In this document: piece by piece, positions 11,501 through 19,059 of the stretch
Numbering within the stretch: the first letter of the stretch is position 1
Layout: each line of letters begins with the position of its first letter
Origin: JADHUC01 sp964617665
GTDB lineage: Bacteria; Planctomycetota; Planctomycetia; Pirellulales; Pirellulaceae
Length of the DNA stretch: 48,377 nucleotides
Assembly (NCBI GenBank): GCA_964617665.1
Contig: CAZUAH010000035.1
Location: 1-48,377, forward strand
Reading direction: 5' to 3'
Translations under genes and position numbers: made by a program
The notes under the pieces: model-generated
The model's database searches: none
The model's input: the letters and a program-made list of their open reading frames with translations, nothing else
What the model was told of the DNA's origin: nothing

Positions 11501-11726
11501 CACGCTCCACTCGCCGTCCATGTCTCGGGGAAAGGTCGTCTGGACTGGCCAGAACGCCGAGACACGCAAATGGTGCCGTCACCTGCGGCTGTTCCTGTGC
11601 GTGTGGGAGAATCCAAAACCCCAGCAGAAAGTGGTCAGTATCGACTTCGTCTCCACAAAAACGACTCATGCCGCCCCGTTTTGTGTTGCGATCACGGCGG
11701 AGACGCCCGGCACGGCTTCGCCTTAA
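5526..11726 (+). CDS. Secreted multi-propeller WD40/LamG/thioredoxin-like protein
   Basis: 2066 residues; the ATG has GGAGG six bases upstream. Order of parts: signal peptide (1-28, cleavage after AAAAA); PD40/TolB-like blades ~45-300 (SWSPDGNQLVF, AWSPDGKMLGY); seven WD40 repeats ~332-622; a Pro-rich linker ~638-665 built on PAPVK units; a LamG/concanavalin-like domain ~670-886 (DEVRISRIARYT, then LYHFDEGEGT); seven WD40 repeats ~905-1195; seven more ~1236-1524; a helical segment ~1535-1685; a TlpA/AhpC-like thioredoxin fold ~1690-1870; and a C-terminal beta domain ~1880-2066 (FAGVPF, VSIDFVSTKTTHAAPFCVA) known to me from other planctomycete proteins. In the thioredoxin fold the CxxC region reads VDFCDTESQAWR, so both catalytic cysteines are gone, while the cis-Pro region AYPTSWLVD remains. 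It probably acts as a secreted scaffold or binding platform; the ligand is unknown. Confidence 0.9.
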   Translation: MLHRPRTVVLDVVVFSLLALTSAAAAAQDPPVAQSDGVSVSPRLLAKGSNSSWSPDGNQLVFSERTNGGGLKLLDIRTGQVAQLLPEGKDPAWSPEDASLIAYVDGKPEEIWLTDPLGRNKRKLTEGGYPGWAADGKTLYFHSRAQRKVMAIRTDVAGAKPTEVLSTTWMYPAVSPDGKMAAVRVRYQMLIVDCKTGKTVLTRQLPTTTRGFLPAWSPDGKMLGYGGYGESMGFWIVDVQTGKAFQPPSRGFTRPAWSPDGTKLSFDLRSGETEIWWMETKGLASLSQASPGGAPRATQPLPSSMTVPAKPSVPPAASKHKPVSVEMTSRLSLKGHTSRVQSLAFSPDGKTLASGSRDRTLRLWAVATGTLHKTLSAGAGRVQAVVFSRDGKSVVSGGSDGKITVWDAESGETRQTLAGSADSVTCLAFSPQGSILASGGEDGMIRVWDMATGKEKRALSAHAYGVTSVVFAPDGKTFASGGEEAEIKLWDATTWETRATLTGHDGGVTSVAFSPDGKSLASSSNDGKIKFWDTATSKPLVTLAGHSLSVTSIKLSPRGNILLSVGKDRTVKLWDAGAGKLLKSLDGHTGWINSIALSADAKTVATGSSDMTIRLWNLAISEPVVKDPSPKAAEPTTGKPAPVKPAPVKPTPPEPAPPKPAPPETAARKNFALSFNGRDNHVSISGLRYDGSHPLTLEAYVTPLSENPDDLPGVPHLLGTSNSVVSDMQSGGVNLRVTNRAFQIEVAGSGGYLTAGAQRSPVSQARMHVAGVFDGTVMRLFVDGVKAEEVPFSGTFVRSRYGFVIGANPATSSRVESFFRGVIDEVRISRIARYTQDFRPSDYLNADEDTLALYHFDEGEGTSVQDASGNGLHGSVHGAQWIAANASPTKTPSTPVASNCSAVLRAHDGRVNGVAFSPDGKTLVSAGEDCVLRLWDVATGRVRESLSGHANAVCRTVYSPDGKWVASAGYDRMIMLWEVETGRLQKTIRGHTDTIWSLAFSPDSTMLASGSADRSIRLWDVPTGRHRQTLQGHRSGVGAIDFTPNGKTIASAAFDRTIRLWDVQTGETRATLSGHTTSVHALDISPDGAMIASGDNVGVVKLWDLKSGNEQLSVVAHPGMICFLSFSPDGQTIAIGGSKRLAKVLDAASGQCLTTVDGHWERVSCVRFAPDGKSLATASHDRTVQLWALPVSAKPTSESGPGSVTAGRTHLTKRGSDTATGPFQDYPLVPTTHKVQPSSILNVALSPDGKTIAAVGDDGVVQLLDAQTGQRRAEWGGHNSRIWSVAYTPDGRTLVTGSDDKSIILWDVATGKPRARLLGHTTRVRVIALSPDGAKVASAGEDGVIRIWNTESGINLAVLTGGHSTRVTSLAFAPDGHTLASCSWDKSIMIWDARENRYLATWKGHTDKVRGVAFSPDGATLASCADDRTVRLWEVATGQQRRVLRGHTDQVASISFSPIRKTLVSTSQNGDIKTWSLQLGEVLAPLQGHLGIAWSTVFSSDGKTLYSSGQDGTVRFWNLDAVAERSSPYSAPSGGVDTLTEFIQALQEFRPQSYHEYIEHQKQSPKAIHIAAKRILELERDKSSAAYQSATLLVLKHRVDTLTDAEQEQQKQTLADVTSHLAARAAAGLTREDASLAMSTAAALESSGNIQLAENAYRNLAGLLTDASDFHLSRLAETFEGAARRCSLLGQEVQLAGTLLDGTPLDWKAYRGNVVLVDFCDTESQAWRMELANVRKNYQLFHDRGFDVIRISSDTDRNASEAFLKDEVPAWGVTLHDRGDKGRQGRQPNASYRSVDDGPLPLVADSVEDSAILGIGGTERHPLALRYGVTAYPTSWLVDKAGKVVSLRASGERLDKKLAELLGPAHAPQGKLTHIDLQPYANRELARNWFGAAANSLAELPTGLQTFAGVPFRIDEKAIQLGNKETDTAPEQVDGIQVNQAVGKLYILHSAERAAWSVPDGAFIGRYQVRYEDQSMETIYIVKNQDIADWWGTLHSPSMSRGKVVWTGQNAETRKWCRHLRLFLCVWENPKPQQKVVSIDFVSTKTTHAAPFCVAITAETPGTASP

Positions 11727-11740
11727 GCGAGCGGCAGATG

Positions 11741-11788
11741 GGGATTCGCCAGAATCCTCGAAATATGATTGGAATTCTGGCGAATCCC
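11741..11788. repeat. 15-bp perfect inverted repeat
   Basis: GGGATTCGCCAGAAT (11741-11755) is perfectly complementary to ATTCTGGCGAATCCC (11774-11788), with an AT-rich 18-base loop. It lies 15 bases after the WD40 stop and can serve as a strong terminator-like hairpin, although no T-run follows. The core TCGCCAGA also occurs in the arm of the element at 19103-19157, which suggests one family of dispersed palindromes. Confidence 0.75.
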
Positions 11789-11967
11789 ACTACTGCAGGT
11801 ACGAATCCAGCGCCGGCCGCCTTGAACGTCGAACCGGAAAAGCCACATCAGCAGGTGGTAAGATTCCTCCACGTTGGTCATACTGAAATTACTCTTCGAT
11901 CAAAGGTGGCCAATGTGCGAATAAACCTCACGCGGAGCTGCGTATATCCGAGGAAGGGGAGAGCCTC

Positions 11968-14067
11968 ATGATGCTGATTCAGATCGGTCGGTTGCGGCGG
12001 GTGCAGAGCCGCCGCCGGGCGAAGATTTGCTGGGGACTGGCTGCCGTCCTTGTCGTGCTCGGGGGTTTCGCTCCTGGCGCCGCTACGGCACAAACAGCAC
12101 CCGAAGCCTTGGTGCCCGCGCAATTCAACCGCAAGATCCAGGACGCCATGGGCTTTGAATGGGACATCAACGCCCAAGGATGCGTTCAGCGCGGCTCGAA
12201 CTGCTTTCAGTCAGCCAGCGCCCTGGCGGTCAACGGTTCCAGCTTCTCGCCCACGCAGAACATGATGACCAAGGATGGGACGGAGTTCGTCCTGACCGGC
12301 TCAGGCTCCGGCATACAGATCACTCGCCGGATCCGCGTCGACGTGAAGACGGGCACGGTGCGGTACGTGGAAGTGCTCCGTAACCCGGGAACCGCGCCGG
12401 TGACGCTCAGCATTCAGATCGCCACGCGAGCGCAGAGTTCCGTGAGATCCGCGTTGACGAATTTGGGAAGAAGCATATCCAGCAGCAGTAGCAACGCCGT
12501 ACACACCCTGACGGACAAGGAATGTGGAATTGTAGTGACCCGTTCTTCTAGCAGTTACCCGGCGGTCGTCTGCTACCTGGCCGGCGCGCGGAGCAAGCTC
12601 AAACCGACCATTCAACGACAGGGGAGTTACCAGTTCACATTCGCGTATTCGCTGACCGTGCCCGCGAAGAAGACGGTTTCTCTGATTCACGGTCTCGCCC
12701 AACGCCGCGGTATCGCCAGCAGCCCCGCCGCCAACACTCTGGCGGAACAATTCAAGCCCTTCCAGGACAGGCAATGGACCCGGGGCCTTCCGGCGGATGT
12801 GCGGCGCTCGCTGCTGAATGCGGACCGGCCGTACTACTCGGCCGAAACGGTCCGCGGGCCCATATTGCAGTCGGTGACGAATCTGGCTGCGCACTGGGAC
12901 GTGGAACGAGGCCAGGCAGACGTGTTGGTCCAGGACGAGGAAACGCGAGTTCCGGGAATGGTTCTTGGCAGTGCGCTGGTCGTGGACACACAATTCGGCA
13001 AAGCCACCGTGCCGTTGGCCGATGTAGCCGTATTGGTGGGCGGCGCCGGTTTGGGACGGCCCACGCGCGTGCTGTTGCGCAATGGCGAGACCCTGGTGGG
13101 CGCGGTGACAGCGGACGAATTGATCCTGGAGGCCGAATCGGGGCTGGAGTTGGAATTGGACCCCAAGTACGTGAATGCGCTGTTCTTCCACGCCGATCCT
13201 GCCGACGGCAAACCGTCGACCGAAGCGGGCGCCTTGCTGAAAACACATCGTGGCGATCAGTTGGCCGTGAAGTTCACTCCGGATGCAAAGATCCGGGCGA
13301 CAACCGCCTGGGGGCCGGTCGAAGTTCCCTTAAGCCAGATCGACTTCTTATACCCCCTTCGCGATCCACACCCTATTCATAGGCTGTTGATGAATGACAA
13401 GACGCGGTTGTCGGCGGTCCTGTCCGGAGCCGACCTGGAATGGTCCACGCTGCAATTCGAAAAGCTCACGATTGCGCCCGGCGCCATCGCTCGCCTGGCC
13501 AGTCTTCAAGCAGCTCGTACCTCGGAGGAAGACGACGACGAGGAGATTCTCAAGGTACCTCACTGCCAGTTGGCGGGCGGAAACATTTTCGTCGGCACGA
13601 TCGATGCTGCCAAACTACAGATACGAACTGCTGGGGGAATTTCGCCGCTGGATGCGCGCCAGCTGCGCGTGATAGAACGCGTGGATGACGAAATGGAAGG
13701 CGAAGCGGTCTTTTCGTTCGAGCTGGACAATGGGACGAAGCTGGAAGGCAGCCTGCGCGACGGCGTTTTGCCGATCCGAGCGCTCGGCAAGGGATGGAAG
13801 ATCCCGGAGTACCACGTGCTGAAGTACGTTTGGCCGAAGGCCACGGAGGCAGGGACATCCGCGCCCGAGAAGCCGGCTCCACCCGCAACAGAAAAGGAAT
13901 CCACGCCGCCAGCTCGCGAACAAGACCCGTTCAGCCCGCCCCAGCCCGCAACCCCGGCAGGCGGGGCGGATCCGTTCGGGACAACGGCTCCTGCTGGGGC
14001 AGATCCCTTCGGCGGCAGTAATCCATTCGGTTCCTGGACCGCTCGGTCGGCAGAAATGAACGTATGA
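11968..14067 (+). CDS. Secreted protein of unknown function, tandem paralogue 1
   Basis: 699 residues; the start ATG (a second ATG follows directly) is preceded by GGAAGGGGAGAG. Signal peptide 1-42 (basic n-region, then CWGLAAVLVVLGGFAPGAATA). Residues ~55-260 form a conserved beta-rich region shared with the next gene: GFEWDIN, ALAVNGSSF, EFVLT, TRRIRVDVKTGTVRYVE, FRNPG-like, CYLAGARSKLKP, VSLIHGLAQRR. Residues ~300-620 hold repeats of small beta units ending in a pattern like T-x-(F/W)-G-x-(A/V)-x-VPL. The tail is Pro-rich with four D-P-F/N-P-F units (QDPFSPP, ADPFG). I do not recognise a family. It opens the operon containing MoxR, DUF58 and vWA proteins, so it may be a periplasmic client or sensor of that system; this is inference. 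Confidence 0.8.
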   Translation: MMLIQIGRLRRVQSRRRAKICWGLAAVLVVLGGFAPGAATAQTAPEALVPAQFNRKIQDAMGFEWDINAQGCVQRGSNCFQSASALAVNGSSFSPTQNMMTKDGTEFVLTGSGSGIQITRRIRVDVKTGTVRYVEVLRNPGTAPVTLSIQIATRAQSSVRSALTNLGRSISSSSSNAVHTLTDKECGIVVTRSSSSYPAVVCYLAGARSKLKPTIQRQGSYQFTFAYSLTVPAKKTVSLIHGLAQRRGIASSPAANTLAEQFKPFQDRQWTRGLPADVRRSLLNADRPYYSAETVRGPILQSVTNLAAHWDVERGQADVLVQDEETRVPGMVLGSALVVDTQFGKATVPLADVAVLVGGAGLGRPTRVLLRNGETLVGAVTADELILEAESGLELELDPKYVNALFFHADPADGKPSTEAGALLKTHRGDQLAVKFTPDAKIRATTAWGPVEVPLSQIDFLYPLRDPHPIHRLLMNDKTRLSAVLSGADLEWSTLQFEKLTIAPGAIARLASLQAARTSEEDDDEEILKVPHCQLAGGNIFVGTIDAAKLQIRTAGGISPLDARQLRVIERVDDEMEGEAVFSFELDNGTKLEGSLRDGVLPIRALGKGWKIPEYHVLKYVWPKATEAGTSAPEKPAPPATEKESTPPAREQDPFSPPQPATPAGGADPFGTTAPAGADPFGGSNPFGSWTARSAEMNV

Positions 14068-14115
14068 GGCAACTGTAGCAACCGTCTTTAAGGCGAAAGA
14101 ACACCGAGGATCGTG

Positions 14116-16128
14116 ATGATGGGATATCTCTACTGCGCGACTGTAAAACGATCGCTCTTGCCATTAGTTCTGATCGCCAGCGTAAGCGCATTCCCGGCCT
14201 TCGGCCAGTACAACAATCCCTTCGCATCGTCCAGCACCGTGAATAGGACGGACTCGCAGGGGTTTCTTTGGGACATCAGCCGATACGGCAACATTAACAA
14301 CGGTACCAACTCCTGCTTCAGCGGCGCGGCAGCGCTGCGCGTCAACAACAGTTCGTTCAGTTCGCCGACCTCAAGCACAATGTCGGGTGACGAGTTCATT
14401 CTGACCCGCACGATGTCCGGCCTGGAGGTAACACGACGCATCAAGGTGGACGTCAAGAACGCCTATGTGCGCTATGTCGAGATGTTTCGCAACCCGGGTG
14501 CTACGGTTGTCAATGCTTCGATTCGTTTACAAACGCAGATGGGGCGTGGGCCCGGTCAGGCACTGATCACGGACACGGGAATGCCCGCCCAGACCCGACT
14601 GGGCAGCAAGGACAGCGGGCTGATTCTCGTCGCCCAACAGAACACTGGCTCAAACTCGGTGCTGTTCTACCTGGCAGGAGCCCAGAGCAAGGTGAAACCT
14701 GCCATTCAGAACCAACACAACTACGAATTTTACTTCACCTACCAGTTGAACGTCGATCCCGGCAAGACGGTGTCCATCGTCCACGGGATAGCACAGCGTC
14801 GCTTTGCGGCGATTCCGCAGGGTAAGGCCGCGGCCAAGTTGTTCGACCCGTTCCTGGATCGGTCCTTCACCCGTGATTTGCCACGGAACGTGCGACGGTC
14901 GATCACCAATCTTGGCCGGCCGACACTGGGGGGCTGGGATGACGAGCAGCCGTTGTTCAGCCTGGAGTCGTTGGGCATCGAGCGGCAGACGGCCGATGTG
15001 CTGGCGATTGGTGAAATCACACGACTCCAAGGCGAGGCAGCCTTCAAGTCGCTGGCCATCGACACCGCGTATGGCGCACTGCAGGTCCCGCTAGACCAAG
15101 TCGCCGCTATTGCCGGACCGCGGTTTACCGGCGGGGAACCACGCATCTACCTGACCGATGGTCAGATCTTCAGCGGCCCGCTAACCGCCGACGGGCTGTC
15201 ATTCACCTTGAACAGCGGCCAGCGGCTAGACTTGGCAATCGAAAGTCTTGACCGGCTGGTGATGCGCACCCGGACGACGGACGGATTGCCCTCGACCGAC
15301 GTCGTCGCCATGCTGGAGACTACCGATGGCGATTGTCTTGCCCTGCTGCAAACCGAGGACCAGCACTTGGCCGCGGCAACGCCCTGGGGTGACCGGAAGA
15401 TCTCCCTGGAGGAGGTCGAACGCCTGGTTGTCTCGGAAGACCGCGTCGGGCACCGGGTCGCACTTCGTGATGGAAATCGGCTATTTGCTTTCCTGGACAG
15501 CGACGCTGTCTCGCTGACAACGCTGCACTTTGGCCCGCAACCTATCGCTCCCGTCAAGATCCGCAGGATGATCGCCGCCCATCTACACAACTCCGAAGAG
15601 TATTCGGAAAGCGATCTTGTCGTGCCGCATATGTTGCTGGTCGGCGAAAACGTTCTGGTGGGCCAGATCGACCTGTCCGCGATCCACTTCATTGCCGCGG
15701 GGCAGAGAATTCCCATGCCCCCAAACCAGATTCGGCGGATGACGAATGTCTCCGGCCAGGTGGATGAGTCCGCTGCCGAGGGGCCCGCATTCGAGGCGGA
15801 ACTGTGGGACGGAGGCGCGGTCAGCGGTGAACTGATGGAGTTGGTACTGCCGGTGCAGTCCGGTGACTGTCAAGCGAGAGTACCCGCGAACGACATCGTC
15901 GAAGTCATCGTACCCTCGCCGAGCGTCCCGGACACGGTGCGCAACAGGATTGCTCAACTGATTCGCGACCTGGGACATCCGGAGTATGCCGAGCGGAAAG
16001 CAGCTAGGGAAGCATTGGCCGAATTGGGACATCTGCCGAAAATGCAATTGGAGGAGACGCTGAACGCCACCACGGATCCGGAAATCCGGCGAAGCGTCGA
16101 ATTGCTGATGCAGGAGATCGACAAATGA
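14116..16128 (+). CDS. Secreted protein of unknown function, tandem paralogue 2 with HEAT-like tail
   Basis: 670 residues from ATG 14116 (GAGGA five bases upstream; an in-frame GTG directly before and ATG directly after are alternatives). Signal peptide 1-31 (LLPLVLIASVSAFPAFG). It follows the same plan as the preceding gene: GFLWDIS, CFSGAAALRVNNSSF, EFILTRTMSG, VTRRIKVDVKNAYVRYVEMF, FYLAGAQSKVKPAI, KTVSIVHGIAQRR, then small repeated beta units such as IDTAYGALQVPLDQV and AATPWGDRKISLEEV. Unlike paralogue 1 it lacks the Pro-rich tail. It ends in ~60 helical residues (LGHPEYAERKAAREALAELG, DPEIRRSVELLM) like the single HEAT-type unit common in planctomycete proteins. Its TGA overlaps the next ATG (ATGA), indicating translational coupling. 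Function unknown. Confidence 0.8.
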   Translation: MMGYLYCATVKRSLLPLVLIASVSAFPAFGQYNNPFASSSTVNRTDSQGFLWDISRYGNINNGTNSCFSGAAALRVNNSSFSSPTSSTMSGDEFILTRTMSGLEVTRRIKVDVKNAYVRYVEMFRNPGATVVNASIRLQTQMGRGPGQALITDTGMPAQTRLGSKDSGLILVAQQNTGSNSVLFYLAGAQSKVKPAIQNQHNYEFYFTYQLNVDPGKTVSIVHGIAQRRFAAIPQGKAAAKLFDPFLDRSFTRDLPRNVRRSITNLGRPTLGGWDDEQPLFSLESLGIERQTADVLAIGEITRLQGEAAFKSLAIDTAYGALQVPLDQVAAIAGPRFTGGEPRIYLTDGQIFSGPLTADGLSFTLNSGQRLDLAIESLDRLVMRTRTTDGLPSTDVVAMLETTDGDCLALLQTEDQHLAAATPWGDRKISLEEVERLVVSEDRVGHRVALRDGNRLFAFLDSDAVSLTTLHFGPQPIAPVKIRRMIAAHLHNSEEYSESDLVVPHMLLVGENVLVGQIDLSAIHFIAAGQRIPMPPNQIRRMTNVSGQVDESAAEGPAFEAELWDGGAVSGELMELVLPVQSGDCQARVPANDIVEVIVPSPSVPDTVRNRIAQLIRDLGHPEYAERKAAREALAELGHLPKMQLEETLNATTDPEIRRSVELLMQEIDK

Positions 16129-18035
16129 CAGAACCGATGCAGGATTCCTTGTCATTCAGGACCGCCGCGCGACGCGTGGTCAGGCGGTTGTTCGCGGCAC
16201 ACTGGTTCCGGCTGCTGAGCCGCAGTGCCGTTGTCATCTTCCCGGCCGCCGCGTTGCTGGCCGCATGCCTTTGGCATTTAGACCTCGCCCAGGTCAACGT
16301 GTGGTTGGCAGTCGCCCTAATCCCCTGCTGGCTGACGTTGACCTGCCTGTGGGCATGGATTCGTCGCCCCACGGCCGAGTCGGCGCTGGCATACTGGGAC
16401 GACAGTACTGCGCGTGACGAGATGTTCATGTCTGCTTACTGCTTCGAGTCCCAGCCAACCGTGGATACCGGCGAACGGCTGCACCTGAACGTGGCCAGGA
16501 ACTATCTGACGAACGGAATGGCGAACCTGTCACGCGACTTGCCGGTACGCTGTGCGCATCGGGTCTGGATGTTGCCGCTGGTGTTTCTGGGGCTGACCAT
16601 CCTGTCCTTGACGCTTTCGACTCCTGCACAGCAGCCACAGCGAGTCGCTGAGCCGGACAGGGAACGCGCGGAAGAGATCGCCCAGACCTTGGCTGCCCAG
16701 ACGAAGTTGGCCGACAAGGAGAAAGGCCTTGACCCGGCCGAGGAAGAGAAGCTGAAACAGCTGGAGGAATCCGTCAAGGAAACGGTTGAAAAGTTGCGAG
16801 CGTTAGATAACGAAACGCAGCGCGACGTGTTGGCCGAACTGGAAGAGAAGGCCCACCAGGCCGAACAGCTGGCCGACGAATTGGACAGTCCCGTCGAGGA
16901 GACGCTGTCGTCCAAGATGCTGGAAGAGCTGGCACGCCATGCCGATACAACCGATTTTGCTTCGGCCATGCAGGCCAAGGACCTGCAGCAGGCGTCTGAC
17001 CAGTCAAAGGAACTGGCCAAGCGGCTGGACGACAAAGACCTTACCCGCGAGGTCCGGAAGCGAATCGGACACGCATTGGACAGCGCGATGGACGTGGCCT
17101 CCGAGGAGGATAAGAAAGGGCTGGTTGGGAAACATCTGAAGCAAGCCGATCAGGAACTCAAACGGGACCAGCCCAAGAAGGCAGCCGATCAACTCCAGCG
17201 ACTGTCTAAGCAGTTGAATCGCGCACAACAGCGGGAGTTGGCCAAACAGCAGTTGGAGCAACTGGCGCGGGCCCTGCGGAATTCGGGCCAGCAGATCTTC
17301 GGACGCGACACGTCAGAAATTCGCCGATTGGCCCAAGATGCAGGTCATCAACAGGGCATGCAGCAGTTGGGCAACCTGCAGTTGCAGGAGATGGGCAACC
17401 TGCAGTTGGGACAACGTATGGCGGCCGCGCAGCAAGGGCAGGAGGGCCAGTTGGGGCAAGGCATGATCCTCACGCCAGCGCCTCCGGGCCAACAGAATCC
17501 TGACGGCCTCATCCTGGCGCCGATCCCCGGCACTGGTGCCCCCATGGCGCCTGGAAATATGCCGATTCCAGGTGCCGGAAACGTTCCGATCCCGGGTGCC
17601 GGGCAGTCCCCGATCCCGGGAAGCGGCATGTTTCCGGGTGCCGGGCAGGGCTCGATGATGGGACAGGGCCAAGGTGCTGGTGCGGGAGTCGCCGCCGGGA
17701 CGGCAATGGGCCAGGGGGCTGGTGATGGAGGACATCGCGCCGGCCATGGCTCAGCGACTTACGGCAACACGCAGACCAATCCGTTGGCGGCTACGGGAAC
17801 AGGCGTCGTCGACGCCCAGGTTTCAGGCGCTGGGCCGGCCCAGGTGCGCGAAGTGATGCGCGGACCGCATCGGGAGGCAACGTCCCGCAGCGCACAGGAT
17901 TTGGCGATCGAGTTTCTCAAGATCGAAGAAGAGGCATTGGCCGAAGAGCCGCTGCCGCTTTCACGGCGCCAGCAGGTTCTTCGATACTTCACCGCGTTAA
18001 GGAGACAGCTCGTTGACCGAGAACCCTCAGAGTGA
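16125..18035 (+). CDS. Membrane protein with coiled coil and Gly/Pro-rich region
   Basis: 636 residues; the ATG overlaps the previous stop and has AGGAG eight bases upstream. Three hydrophobic segments are visible: ~32-51, ~58-78 and ~147-165. Residues ~165-400 are a long charged coiled coil rich in Gln, Glu and Lys. Residues ~440-570 are low complexity, with short tandem units such as PIPGAGNVPIPGAGQSPIPGSG and later GQGQGAG. The last ~50 residues are helical again. The layout recalls DUF4175-like proteins often found beside MoxR/DUF58/vWA genes in other phyla, but I cannot confirm membership. Probably an inner-membrane organiser of the system encoded by this operon. It overlaps the next gene by 23 bases. 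Confidence 0.75.
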   Translation: MTEPMQDSLSFRTAARRVVRRLFAAHWFRLLSRSAVVIFPAAALLAACLWHLDLAQVNVWLAVALIPCWLTLTCLWAWIRRPTAESALAYWDDSTARDEMFMSAYCFESQPTVDTGERLHLNVARNYLTNGMANLSRDLPVRCAHRVWMLPLVFLGLTILSLTLSTPAQQPQRVAEPDRERAEEIAQTLAAQTKLADKEKGLDPAEEEKLKQLEESVKETVEKLRALDNETQRDVLAELEEKAHQAEQLADELDSPVEETLSSKMLEELARHADTTDFASAMQAKDLQQASDQSKELAKRLDDKDLTREVRKRIGHALDSAMDVASEEDKKGLVGKHLKQADQELKRDQPKKAADQLQRLSKQLNRAQQRELAKQQLEQLARALRNSGQQIFGRDTSEIRRLAQDAGHQQGMQQLGNLQLQEMGNLQLGQRMAAAQQGQEGQLGQGMILTPAPPGQQNPDGLILAPIPGTGAPMAPGNMPIPGAGNVPIPGAGQSPIPGSGMFPGAGQGSMMGQGQGAGAGVAAGTAMGQGAGDGGHRAGHGSATYGNTQTNPLAATGTGVVDAQVSGAGPAQVREVMRGPHREATSRSAQDLAIEFLKIEEEALAEEPLPLSRRQQVLRYFTALRRQLVDREPSE

Positions 18036-19059
18036 CGCAACCCGAGCCCCGGATCAGACCGCCGAGCTAGAACACCGAATCGAGGAGTTCCAGGGCCGCT
18101 TTCGCGGATTGACCGCCGAGATCCAGTGCGCGGTTGTGGGGTACGACCAACTGATCAGCGATGTGCTGGTGGCCCTTTTCTCGCAGGGGCACGTCCTGCT
18201 GGAAGGAGTGCCCGGGTTGGGCAAGACCTACTTGGTCAATGTGCTCTCGCGCGTCCTGGGACTGACATTCGGCCGCGTGCAATGCACGCCTGACCTGATG
18301 CCGGCCGATGTCGTTGGAACGCATATCGTCGGCGACGACGAGTCTGGCCGGCGCGTGTTCCGCTATGAAAAGGGCCCTGTCTTTCACAATCTGCTGTTGG
18401 TTGACGAAATCAACCGCGCCACGCCCAAGACGCAAGCGGCGCTGCTGGAGACGATGCAGGAACGCGCCGTAACGGCCGGAGGCGAACGCTTCGAATTGCC
18501 CGCCCCGTTTTTTGTGCTGGCGACCCAGAACCCATTGGAGATGGAAGGGACCTATCCGCTGCCCGAGGCGCAGCTGGACCGGTTCTTCTTCAAACTGCAT
18601 GTGCCGTTTCCCTCGGCAGACGACCTGGTAGAAATCACTCGCCGCACGACCAAGTTCACCGAGGCCGAGCTGAATGTGGTGATGACGGCCAAGGAGTTCA
18701 TCGATTATCAGGAACTGCTGACGCACGTTCCGGTGGCCGAACCGCTGATGCGGTATGCCGCGGACCTGGTACTGGCAACGCATCCGGAACAAGACCGAAC
18801 GGCCAGTCCGGTGGACCGTTTCGTGTCCTACGGCGCCAGCCCGCGCGGGATGCAGACGCTGATCCGCGGTGCACGCGCCTACTGCCTGCTGTCCGGCCGC
18901 ACAGCCGTGTCGTTCGATGATATCCAGCGCGTGGCCCTGCCCGCGATGCGACACCGAGTGCTGTTGAATTTCGAAGGCGAGGCGGAGCAGGTCGACGTGG
19001 ACGAGGTAATCCGGCAGGTCCTGGAGACGGTCCCCACACCGGCACGAGGAGCCGCATGA
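18013..19059 (+). CDS. MoxR-family AAA+ ATPase
   Basis: 348 residues, starting at TTG 18013 with AAGGAGA about seven bases upstream, inside the end of the preceding gene. Clear MoxR features: Walker A GVPGLGKT (65-72), Walker B LLLVDEINRA with D131/E132, sensor-1 region FVLATQNPLEMEGTYPLPEAQLDRF (N173), and the C-terminal lid with SVDRF/SPRGMQ-like residues (SPVDRFVSYGASPRGMQTL). MoxR ATPases work with vWA-domain partners as chaperones that mature or insert metal or cofactor into envelope proteins; DUF58 and vWA partners are encoded downstream here. Its TGA overlaps the next ATG (ATGA at 19056). Confidence 0.95.
   Translation: MTENPQSDATRAPDQTAELEHRIEEFQGRFRGLTAEIQCAVVGYDQLISDVLVALFSQGHVLLEGVPGLGKTYLVNVLSRVLGLTFGRVQCTPDLMPADVVGTHIVGDDESGRRVFRYEKGPVFHNLLLVDEINRATPKTQAALLETMQERAVTAGGERFELPAPFFVLATQNPLEMEGTYPLPEAQLDRFFFKLHVPFPSADDLVEITRRTTKFTEAELNVVMTAKEFIDYQELLTHVPVAEPLMRYAADLVLATHPEQDRTASPVDRFVSYGASPRGMQTLIRGARAYCLLSGRTAVSFDDIQRVALPAMRHRVLLNFEGEAEQVDVDEVIRQVLETVPTPARGAA

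Noticed and set aside
12301..13248. 315-codon minus-strand frame opposite the first secreted paralogue
   Set aside because: Shadow: the plus-strand frame has a signal peptide and a paralogue next to it.
17540..17680. Repeated GC-rich units considered as a repeat array
   Set aside because: They encode Pro-Gly units in frame within a real gene; no spacer structure.
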